Assembly: GCA_037178625.1 (NCBI GenBank)
Contig: CM074137.1
Coordinates: 620,001-684,000, forward strand
Reading direction: 5' to 3'
Source: Skeletonema tropicum
Taxonomy: Eukaryota; Bacillariophyta; Thalassiosirophyceae; Thalassiosirales; Thalassiosiraceae
DNA: 64,000 nt
In this document: piece after piece, positions 10,988-19,900 of the stretch
Layout of the letters: each line of letters opens with the position of its first letter
How positions within the stretch are numbered: the first letter of the stretch is position 1
The notes under the pieces: model-generated
What the model was told of the DNA's origin: nothing
Seen by the model: the letters and a program-made list of their open reading frames with translations, nothing else
Databases searched by the model: none
Position numbers and translations under genes: made by a program

Positions 10988-11283
10988 GCAATAGTGAAAA
11001 TCTGAAAGGGATAAAAACATTTCCTTTGAGATTTTTTGCCCTTCAGATTTGCATTCGCTATGTTTTAGCAAGCAAGTTAGAGCCGCTTCGTACGAGTCCA
11101 TGGTCTCATTCCAAAAAGTAAGCAAGGTAAGGCCAACATGAATCAAAACTAAAGAGGTTAAAACCATACCCTTTCAGATTCATGACGCTTCAGGTTTGCA
11201 TTCGCTTCCAATCGGAGCTTCGTTCTCATCAGACCCATTCCGGAGGGGCTAGCGGACCAGCAACCCGAGCTGGTCCGGTCTAG
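10988..11283 (+). repeat. Dispersed repeat, copy 2
   Basis: Same two-half structure as copy 1, including GCTATGTTTTAGCAAGCAAG and the closing GACCAGC/GCTGGTC hairpin. Confidence 0.75.
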
Positions 11284-11654
11284 TATCTCCTTATTGAACG
11301 ATGATGTCACGAGAGATTATCGGTCTCGCGATAGATTCTGCCGATGCGTTGCAGAAAAAAAGAAAAAAATACCCCGGTATATACTCTTGATCATTTCAAC
11401 GGACAGAATCTTTACCCACAGAATTGAAATCTAATAAGCGACTTCCCAATTGAATTATTTTCAAACATTCATTTAGGGTTCCCACTTACATTAAGATAGA
11501 ACTGTAAAAAATTCTGAAGTAGGAGAAACAAGAAACAACGGGAACCGGCTACTTTGACACTCCATGTACTCAAAATCTTTGTGGGTTACTTGCTTGCTTG
11601 TTTGATGGGGAATTTGGAATTTCGATGGATGCCGAACTGAAAATAGGCGGAGGC

Positions 11655-11844
11655 GCATTAAAGTTTAAAGGGAGAAGTCTGGGAATTGAGATTGCTCAAC
11701 AAGTCCCATCTGTTTCTGTTGGCGTGTAGCTGCTCTCTTGTTAGATCATACCCAAATCACTTGGATTATAGGCTTAATCAGCTCATACCGCATTCACTGA
11801 TAACTCACAACTTCACATCTAAAAATACAAAACAGAACTTAAAC
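11655..11844 (+). promoter_or_regulatory. Upstream/leader segment of small ORF 1
   Basis: Begins with the shared element AAAGTTTAAAGGGAGAAG (11661-11678) and continues through a leader (GATAACTCACAACTTCACA...) to the ATG at 11845. It is a shorter version of the upstream cassette seen at 13785, 14774, 54340 and 56040. Confidence 0.55.
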
Positions 11845-12237
11845 ATGGCGTCAGAATTGATCGTAGACTTCCCCCTCAGACGCAACCATATGCATGTGTG
11901 ATTTGCCAAAACAGCGCAGCTTTACATTGTTCATAGGCACGAGGACAAGAACGAGCTGTGGTACACCGATGCAGAATACAACTCAATGAAACGAAACATC
12001 AAGCAAGACGTCCTCCAAGCTCGTGCAAGTGATTGGACAACAGAAGAAGATAGAGGCTCGTGGATTGGTATTGCTCATCTACTCACACCTGCCTTTGCGC
12101 TCGAGGTGCAGGCTTGCAGTCGTCGATGCGTACGTGCAGTTCTCGCAGAGCAGGCGAGACAGTTGCCGTCTGAATGTTTGAGGTCTGAGGGTATTGCTCT
12201 TGCCTCGTCAGCCGAGACACAAGGAAAGCCGTATTGA
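11845..12237 (+). pseudogene. Small-ORF family member 1, broken by a nonsense change
   Basis: Starts MASELIVDFPL like its relatives. After MHV the CGA (Arg) codon of the 14097 copy is TGA (11899-11901), a single C-to-T change. Downstream the same frame continues with the family sequence (LWYTDAEYNSMKR, DVLQARASDW, GIAHLLTPAF, CVRAVLAEQAR) and ends early at 12237 because of a 2-bp insertion after GCCGAGACA that is shared with the 14097 copy. The two share at least 11660-12510 / 13914-14762, so they are duplicates that diverged after the frameshift. Confidence 0.85.
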
Positions 12238-12554
12238 GAGCAAGGAAGCATGGTAAGCTTCATCAATATTCCATTTGAGTTTGAGAATACACAAGCAATA
12301 TCCTCGAGGATGTAGTGGATTACACATGGGCTGGTTGTATTTTGGGTTCTTTGGGGGCTGCTACCATACTTATCACTTATTCCAACTGCAGCAGAGTACA
12401 ATCATTTTTGCGATCTTGGACTTCTTGCCGTTTTAGACACGAGGTTGACTAAGCATCCTGAAAGCCACCATCATTTGTGGCTCTACAGCACTAGGGTGAG
12501 TGTTGCGGATGCCATAATTGGTAGATATATATATAAGAAGTAGATGTAGTTAGG

Positions 12555-12607
12555 TAGATAGATAGATAGATAGATAGATTACGTTAGTAACCACACACAC
12601 ACACACA

Positions 12608-12676
<69 letters not shown>
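12555..12676. repeat. Cluster of microsatellites (GATA)n, (CA)n, (CT)n
   Basis: TAGA/GATA repeat about 12555-12579, CA repeat about 12592-12608, CT repeat about 12609-12675. The related segments at 58990-59035 and 62027-62072 have only short versions, so the repeats expanded here. Confidence 0.9.
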
Positions 12677-12686
12677 GACACTCTAG

Positions 12687-13008
12687 GGCGGCTTTGACTT
12701 GATGTCCCGTATTATTGAACCCCCCCCCTCATTTCGAGGGCTCAGTCCAAGACATTGTAGAACAACAGCGATGTGCAGAACCACACGGTGCCATATAGAA
12801 GCTGATATTGTCTCAGAAGCGAGATGTCTAATACCGATATGACACCACTACGACAAAGATATATTTGGATGTGACACAACCTATTTTGGGTAAATTGGGT
12901 GCCCATTGGGTATCTTGCGTTCTGCATTTGGGGGCGTTCTAACCCCCCACCCCCCCTAACTTTTTGGATTTGGGTGTCAATAATACGGGACATCAAGTCA
13001 AAGCCGCC
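12687..13008. mobile_element. MITE 1: 322 bp, perfect 32-bp terminal inverted repeats
   Basis: The left end 12687-12718 (GGCGGCTTTGACTTGATGTC...) is the exact reverse complement of 12977-13008. It is flanked by TCTAG on both sides (12682-12686 and 13009-13013), a 5-bp target duplication. The related cassette at 59040-59070 and 62077-62107 lacks the element and shows the empty site. The interior has C-runs and no coding sequence. The superfamily is unknown. Confidence 0.9.
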
Positions 13009-13495
13009 TCTAGAGAGGGATCGGTAGAGAAAGGGGAACTTAAACAAGGAGGGGCTCGGGTTGCTCCCGAAGACGCCCTTGGGGCCTGCTAGAGGTACGG
13101 TTGGTCGACGGAAGTGGATAGCAAACGCGATACTTAGGACAAAGTAGAAGTAGAAGTAAGTATTCACATTAAGACAACTAACAACTATGTAACCGCTACC
13201 GATGCTGCTCACTCTTGCTCACTGCAGCTGGAGTATAATCCAGCAGACTTTCCAGCTGGGTCTTGTGAACCTGGAAAAAGGAAGAAATTTTATGGCTACT
13301 ATGCTCCATTCGGATTTGCGAGAGAGGTTCGCAAAATGAGTTTGCACATCCACGGAATCCTTTTTCTGGAATCTCAAAAATAACAGCTACTTTGTCACAA
13401 AATCACAAACGTGAGCTGTGCATTAAAGTTTGAAGGGAGAAGTCAGGGGTTGAGTTGCTCACCTACCAGTCGGATTGTGGATGCTTGTCGATCTC

Positions 13496-13873
13496 ATGGA
13501 TAGGGAGGGTGCTCCTCCGTCAGATGTGGATGACAATCCTGCAGAAAGAGAAGGGGTTGTAGGCAGGCTCTTCTCCGCCACCCTATTGTACCAGAATAAG
13601 GCTATGGCTGTGAGGCTAAATGAGCTGGTAGTAAAAATAGGAGTTCGCACAAAAACTGCATACATCAGCAGAATCATAGAAATTAGAAATAGGAGTTCGC
13701 ACAAAATTGAATACAGGCATCTTCAACTGCAGAATCATTTCTGGATGGAATCGCACGACATTGCAAGCATCTTCAACTGCAGAATCATTTTTCCGGGTTC
13801 TAATGAAGTAGTACCAGCTGATCATACTTCTTTACCATCGATCCAATATCTCCGAGCGTACTTATCACCCTAA
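13496..13873 (+). other. Possible short gene or gene fragment, unrecognised
   Basis: Open from ATG 13496 for 125 residues (MDREGAPPSDVDDNPAERE...). The first third has natural composition. The rest contains two short direct repeats (AGGAGTTCGCACAAAA at about 13639 and 13690; GCATCTTCAACTGCAGAATC at about 13717 and 13768) and runs into the small-ORF upstream cassette. Another copy of AAAGTTTGAAGGGAGAAG lies just upstream at 13425-13442. Probably a relic. Confidence 0.25.
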
Positions 13874-14096
13874 GACGTCAACGTACGTAATACAAGGACG
13901 GGGCAGCGAACAGAGCTGTGCATCAAAGTTTGTAGGGAGAAGTCTGGGAATTGAAATTGACTCAGCCAGCTGCATCATCTGTTGACGTGCAGCTGCCCTC
14001 TTCTACATTGTACATCATACCTTCCAGATTACCTCCTCCTCAGCTCGTGCCGCTTTCACTGATAACTCACAACTTCACACCTAACAGAACTTAAAC
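13785..14096 (+). promoter_or_regulatory. Upstream cassette of small ORF 2
   Basis: Contains, in order, TTTTTCCGGGTTC, TACCAGCTGATCAT, TCCGAGCGTACTTATCACCC, GGGGCAGCGAACAGAGCTG, AAAGTTTGTAGGGAGAAG, TTGACTCAGCCAGCT and the leader to the ATG at 14097. The order is shared with the cassettes of small ORFs 3, 4 and 5. Whether it is a promoter or a copied segment cannot be told from sequence. Confidence 0.6.
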
Positions 14097-14489
14097 ATGG
14101 CGTCAGAATTGATCGTAGACTTCCCCCTCAGACGCAACCATATGCATGTGCGATTTGCCAAAACAGCGCAGCTTTACATTGTTCATAGGCACGAGGACAA
14201 GAACGAGCTGTGGTACACCGATGCAGAATACAACTCAATGAAACGAAACATCAAGCAAGACGTCCTCCAAGCTCGTGCAAGTGATTGGACAACAGAAGAA
14301 GATAGAGGCTCGTGGATTGGTATTGCTCATCTACTCACACCTGCCTTTGCGCTCGAGGTGCAGGCTTGCAGACGTCGATGCGTACGTGCAGTTCTCGCAG
14401 AGCAGGCGAGACAGTTGCCGTCTGAATGTTTGAGGTCTGAGGGTATTGCTCTTGCCTCGTCAGCCGAGACACAAGGAAAGCCGTATTGA
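14097..14489 (+). CDS. Small-ORF family member 2 (130 aa, C-terminally shortened)
   Basis: ATG 14097 with the family start MASELIVDFPLRRN. Conserved blocks: HVRFAKTAQLYIV, LWYTDAEYNSMKR, IKQDVLQARASDW, GIAHLLTPAF, CRRRCVRAVLAEQAR, IALASSAET. A 2-bp insertion after GCCGAGACA shifts the frame and stops it at GKPY, so the last 15-28 residues of the longer relatives (REAVLRAR.LGKLHQYSI) are lost. Relative to the copies at 54-62 kb it also lacks two residues in the PRHEDKNRSQL region. It may still be expressed. No domain is recognised: charged, soluble, no signal peptide or membrane segment. Confidence 0.6.
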   Translation: MASELIVDFPLRRNHMHVRFAKTAQLYIVHRHEDKNELWYTDAEYNSMKRNIKQDVLQARASDWTTEEDRGSWIGIAHLLTPAFALEVQACRRRCVRAVLAEQARQLPSECLRSEGIALASSAETQGKPY

Positions 14490-14773
14490 GAGCAAGGAAG
14501 CTTGGTAAGCTTCATCAATATTCCATTTGAGTTTGAGAATACACAAGCAATATCCTCGAGGATGTAGTGGATTACACATGGGCTGGTTGTATTTTGGGTT
14601 CGTTGGGGGCTGCTACCATACTTATCACTTATTCCAACTGCAGCAGAGTACAATCATTTTTGCGATCTTGAATTACTTGTGGTTCTGTTTAGACACGAGG
14701 TTGACTAAGCATCCTTAAAGCCACCATCATTTGTGGCTCTACAGCACTAGGGTGAGTGTTGCGGTTGCCATCA

Positions 14774-15046
14774 CTGAATTTTTCCGGGTTCCACATTATG
14801 TAGTTCCAGCTGATCATCCTTCATTACCAGCGTACTTTTACCCAAGGTAAGACCTCTAAAGTATGCAGGGAAGGAACAGCGAACTGAGCTGTGCATGAAA
14901 GTTTGAAGGGAGAAGTGATCCAAACTCCAACTCTTGACAAGTCTTGACATTATATATTATTTAGTTGATGCCATCCAGCTGCCACAACTTGATCTTTGTT
15001 GCTGCCATAAGGACTGGGTTTGGATCGTAATTACAATCGAAGTATC
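14774..15046 (+). promoter_or_regulatory. Upstream cassette of small ORF 3
   Basis: Same ordered elements as at 13785 (TTTTTCCGGGTTC, TTCCAGCTGATCATCC, GCGTACTT, GTATGCAGGGAAGG, ACAGCGAACTGAGCTG, AAAGTTTGAAGGGAGAAG), although the protein behind it is strongly diverged. After the last element the leader differs from the other copies. Confidence 0.6.
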
Positions 15047-15535
15047 ATGACAAAAGTTGGAGCCAACCACGGCAACGGTAACGATCTGATTGTCGACTTC
15101 GGCCATCGGAGGTCACCGTCAAATAATGCTGATGAACAAGTGAGCTTCTCTGAAGACGTCATTGTACATGGCTTTCAATATCCGTCCAAGGTGTCTATGC
15201 GCTGGAACTCCAAGAGAGATAAGTATTTCTTCGAACAAGAACTGGCACGCGACGTCCAAAGCATTCGTGGTCTTCTATCTAACACGCCTATGGCTGATCT
15301 CGAAAAGGAGGCTCTCTATGATTGCGTTGGACTGGAAGCTCATGTGTCGAGCAAAGTCACGAGATTCTTGAAGGAAATGAAACAAAGACACGCCCGCTCG
15401 ATAGTGGAGATGCAGTACTACCTGAGTGAAGAGCAGCTGGCGGCATATGCGGCGAGGCAATCATCGCAGTCAAGAGAGAGAGCACAGAAGCTTGTGGCTG
15501 GTTACTGGGAGATATTGTCATGGGAATTTTGTTAG
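15047..15535 (+). CDS. Divergent small-ORF family member 3 (162 aa)
   Basis: The frame opens at TTG 15020; the first ATG is 15047 (MTKVGANHGNGNDLIVDFG). Family blocks keep their spacing but not their identity: LIVDF near the start, VSFSEDV, MRWNSKRDKYFFEQE where others have LWYTKAEYNSMKR, LARDVQSIR for IKQDVLQAR, VGLEAHV for IGIAHLL, RHARSIVEMQ for RCVRAVLAEQ, and AARQSSQSRERAQKL for ALASSAETREAVLRAR. From memory this pattern matches a large diatom family of small proteins of unknown function. Intact. The upstream cassette is clearly homologous to those of the other members. Confidence 0.7.
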   Translation: MTKVGANHGNGNDLIVDFGHRRSPSNNADEQVSFSEDVIVHGFQYPSKVSMRWNSKRDKYFFEQELARDVQSIRGLLSNTPMADLEKEALYDCVGLEAHVSSKVTRFLKEMKQRHARSIVEMQYYLSEEQLAAYAARQSSQSRERAQKLVAGYWEILSWEFC

Positions 15536-15782
15536 TATTAGTAGGACTGCAGCGAGTGACTCTTAGTCTTAGTTTTGAGCAGGATTCAAACGTTTCGAAC
15601 TGAATCAGTAAAGTAAGTAGTATCATGGGGAGTAGCAGTTATGGTAGTAGATCCCAAAAATAAAGGTAAAGCAGACTTTTGAAAGGTAGGATCCTAATTT
15701 TTTTATCGTCTGTTGGAACTGGGTGACGGCATTGTACATGTACATTGCTGATAATTGAAAATGGGATCTCACATCACCTATA

Positions 15783-16417
15783 AGCCAGCTGCCTTTGTGT
15801 AATACTCAAATGCAGCTGCATATATGGTATAGTCCGCCTCGTCGAATCTTGTCTTACCCCTACGGCATATAGCTAGCGCAGCTGGATTATCCGCCTCATC
15901 TCTCCTTCGATTTTATAGCGCTGGAATCCGACAGAAATGGACATTTTGGTTCCCCAGAGATTTCCCTGCATCTCTCTCGCATCTAAAATTATTGGTAAAT
16001 TGAGAGAAACCAATGCAGGGTGAAGGCGCTGCAAAACACGGTCATGATTACAGCGATTTTGATTCATCAAGTGGCTAGCAAACAGCAGATCGGACAGTCT
16101 CCAAAAGTCCAAGACTGCTGCTCACACACAGGCTGCTTGAATATAAAAAATTTCGTCATGATGTGTAATTCTTCACAGCAGCTCGCTTCTTTTATATTGC
16201 ACTCCTGTTTTTTTGTGATGCGGCCTATATAAATATGCTTCCTCTGACACAATCCATGCCACAATATATTTTGGACGAGTTTGCATATATGCGTGCGTGG
16301 AGCAATCCTTCAATAATTTGTGAATTTGATACACCATATCATTCTCTTCTCCAATGACGCAGGATGCACAAAAGATGCCTTTGTTTCTCTCTCCCATCTT
16401 GCATCTGAAGAATTCAT
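15783..16417 (-). pseudogene. MYND/RING/Sel1 relic D, heavily eroded
   Basis: Minus-strand traces in order: FCASCVIGEE and LLKDCS (MYND finger), a KK...C-Q-KR-SELL stretch, a gap, then DNPAALAICRRGK and AAAFEYYTKAAGL (Sel1 repeat) ending in a TAG near 15783. Compared base by base with the relic at 9250-9520, the MYND part carries many small AT-rich insertions (for example at about 16190, 16230 and 16285), each breaking the frame. Confidence 0.75.
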
Positions 16418-16903
16418 TATTATCAAATAATATATATTACTAAACTAACTGTTTTATTGAACGATGATATCACACGAGAGAGATTGTGTCGCCGCGTCTC
16501 CTCCGATAGAGTAGATTCTGCCGATAGATGGCCCAATACCCAATACCTCCGAGCCAAGATTTGAGATTCTTGCTCCTTTTATCCTATTCTGCACTCTTAC
16601 TCTCAATCGGGCAAGCAAATTCGGGGGGAGTGCTCCCCTAATTAGGGGGCATTATTGACTTCTATTGTACGATTATTTGACGTAATGCTTCGGGGGTAGC
16701 CCCCTGGTTCCCAATATTCATTTTTGAAGCTCTAAAAAAAAAGCAAAGCCGTGAAACGTGAAACCAAGAAGGTGACATGAACCATGTTGTGCAGAGCCGG
16801 CAAGTTGAGTGAATAGCCCAGCATCAGCAGAGATTCAAGAGACGACGAAACACAACACAATAATATATATATTCTAATATAATAATCTGACGACGCCGTA
16901 ACA
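16418..16903. other. Intergenic region 5' of the SNF2 gene
   Basis: 16440-16520 repeats segments near 9545 and 11300 (GATATCACACGAGAG, GATTCTGCCGATAGA). 16618-16712 is the G-rich repeat shared with 6976-7076. 16860-16890 is AT-rich and lies just upstream of the start codon at 16904. No gene seen. Confidence 0.5.
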
Positions 16904-19900
16904 ATGCCAACTGGCTTCTATCCCACCAACGACAATGCGGCCAACGACGGTGCATCACCCAATGATGATGATGTGTCCGTTAACAACTCCTCGACACGGC
17001 GCACCAAGAAACGAATCTCCAGTGTTGACGAGCAATCCCCCTCCTCCTCGTCAGTGGTTGTCACCATTACAAAGAGCCATGAGGATTCGGCGGACGATCA
17101 CAATAATCATTCAGAGGAGGAGGAGGAGGAGCAGTTGATTATTGGCACGTCAATTGAGCCACTACTCACTACAAACAATAATGCTGCTGCTGATGCGGAT
17201 CACAACAATTCGAACGATGGCAGCAGCAGTAGTAGTAATAATGAGGGGGCAGGCAGATGCTGGTCATGCTTCATCCATCTCAACAACACCACAAATACTA
17301 ATGACGCATCGAACAAAACTACGAATAGTCGTCATCCCACCACCACCACTACCACCACTTTGTCGTTTTTTACCACACACGAACATCCCCTCCTTTCCAT
17401 CCCAGTATGTTCCATCTGTAATGATCGAGCGGAAGCTGTGGAGAGTAAAGTGATTGATGCGCAGTTGACACGTGCCAATACTGACAGTAGTATGGGTGGC
17501 GATAACAACAATGATGATGATGGCCATGAAGAAGAAGTAGAAGTCAATGCCTGCTCATGGTGCGGTCTAACAGACGCACTCGAAAACGAAACATCCTCTT
17601 ATCATTCCAACAACAACAACAACCATACATCACTCTCCGTCCAACCAATCATTGGCGGAGTACCCAATCAAACCAAAGGTTCCACCACCTACCTTGACAA
17701 CATTCCCCTCGGTGACAATGGATCCAATGAATTACTACTATGTGACACTTGTCCACGTGGGATGTGTGTCAAGTGCTGTACAGTTAGTTTGGGTGGTCAT
17801 GTTGATGCTTTGAGGGTGGTACGACGTGCGTGTCATGGTGGTGGTGGTGAAGGAGAAGAAGAGGAAGAAGAAGAGTGGAAGTGTTGTTATTGTCAACCGA
17901 CACAGTTTTTGATGAGGTTGAGAGAGGAATATCGATTGGTTTGTTGTGGGGATGATGATGATGGAGGAGAGTTGCAGAAGAAGAAACAGAAGAAGAAGGA
18001 TGATGATGAGGAGGAGAGTTTGATGGATGTAGGTGGAGAAAATAATGATGCCAATGGCAAAAAAGAAGAGGAAGAAGACGACGATGATGACGCCAAAATA
18101 GCCCGACTCATTGATGAACTCACCGCTGCCGAACAAAAACTCGACACAGCACAAGAAATGCTCTCCAAAAAAGAGATTGAACAGACCCGTCATGAAATTC
18201 AAGCCGAATTATTACTAAATCATGAGTCTTCTTCATTGGGATTGGAAGATTTGACCGAATTGGTGGAAAATGAACTTGGTGACTATTTGCAAAAGTGGCA
18301 AAGGACATTTGATTTGTGTTCGGATGCGATTGTACGATTGCAGGAGGAGTTGGAGGAGGGGGGTGTCCAGTTGGCACAGTTTTATAAGTTTCGTGAGGAG
18401 GAGGAGGGTTATGATGATGGTGAGGGTAGTGATTATGCAAGAGAAGCTGAGATGGAGTTGGGTAAGTTCAGGTTCCGGGTTGGAGTGCTGCTTTGAGAAT
18501 GTGCATACTTGTGCCACATTCATTGATTTATTGTGCATTTGGCTAATTCAACTCTTGCATCATTATTTTCTACTAAAAAAACACAGACAAACGAGACGTA
18601 ATGGAAGGATTCCACAAGGGTGAATTCCGAGGGTCAAATGGATACAAGTGTCCCAACGCCAAGATTTACAAACTAGAACCCGAAGATCTCGACAATTCCA
18701 ACCTCAACGAGATCGAAGATATCAACACCCTAGAAGGACAAGTGTCCCAAATGGAATCCATGTCGAACCAAGTTTTGACTTCGTGGAGGGGCAGGACTGG
18801 AACGACGTCGGAAGATATTGAAATGTTGCAGAAGAAATCAGTCAAGTGTGAAGAGCGTGATTTGGGGGGATTGATTGATCTGAAAAAGCTGGAGAAGAAT
18901 TGTATTCGTGAAGATGATGATATTGTGGAGGACCACAAGGTAGAAATGATCATTCGAAGCAAGAAGAAGAAGAAGGGAGGAGGGAAGACTGGAACTGGAT
19001 CAAGGGTTGTGAAGCAGAATACATCCTTGTTAGTTAGGAAGAAGGAGGCAGCCAAATCCAAACGTCGTGGGAGATTGTCCGGGGACGTGACGGAGTATCA
19101 GCCGCGAGCACCTCCTCAGCCTCGTCCACGACAGGATGCTCCACCCAACAGGGCGAAGAAGCGTGCTCAGCTGCTACCTGTATCTTCGTCTGGTACTCTA
19201 TCTGGCCGTACTTCACCAGTGATCAAGGGAGTGTTGATGGGATCTGAAATGGCAAAGTTTGAAAACTCTCATGTCATTCTGGAAGTTGCTGGATGTGAAA
19301 GAAAGCAAGTTTCTGTATGCCGCCCTCTCGCAACATTATTGAAAGATCATCAAAAGGAGGGATTGCAGTTTTGTTGGAAGAATATCTGTCACGACATTTT
19401 GGACCCGAATGAGGAATTGTACGACGGTGTTCGTGGTGCGATTTTGGCACACAACATGGGATTGGGCAAAAGTTTCCAAGCCGTTTGTCTTCTTCATACG
19501 GTCATGACACATCCATCGTTAGTTACCAACGGTGCACGTGGGGGGAAATCTTCCAGCAATAGAATCGTCCACAGAGCTATGCTCATTGCACCGGTGAATA
19601 CGTTGGCGAACTGGGAGCAAGAGTTTGAGAAGTGGATTGGTCCGAATGTCCCAGCTGTTCGCTTCTTCTCTTGGACGGAGGCCCAATCAAAGAAAAAAAT
19701 CATCAAGGAATGGTACGAAGAAGGGGGGATCTTATGCTGCAGTTCCGATCGGTATGCAAGTACATGCAAAGGATTTTTGGAAACGGACGACAAGGACAAA
19801 GAGAAAGAGAAAGATGCTGCTCCGAGCAAGGATGATGCTTTCTTCCGCAAGGCATTGTTCAACCCAGGGCCCGATATTGTATGCCTAGACGAAGTGCACA

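Noticed and set aside
12609..12675. (CT)n tract as polypyrimidine tract of an intron
   Set aside because: No coding sequence flanks it; the homologous cassette lacks the expansion.
17738..18538. Long minus-strand frames opposite the SNF2 exon 1
   Set aside because: They are shadows of the acidic and poly-Glu/Asp codon runs of the real gene.
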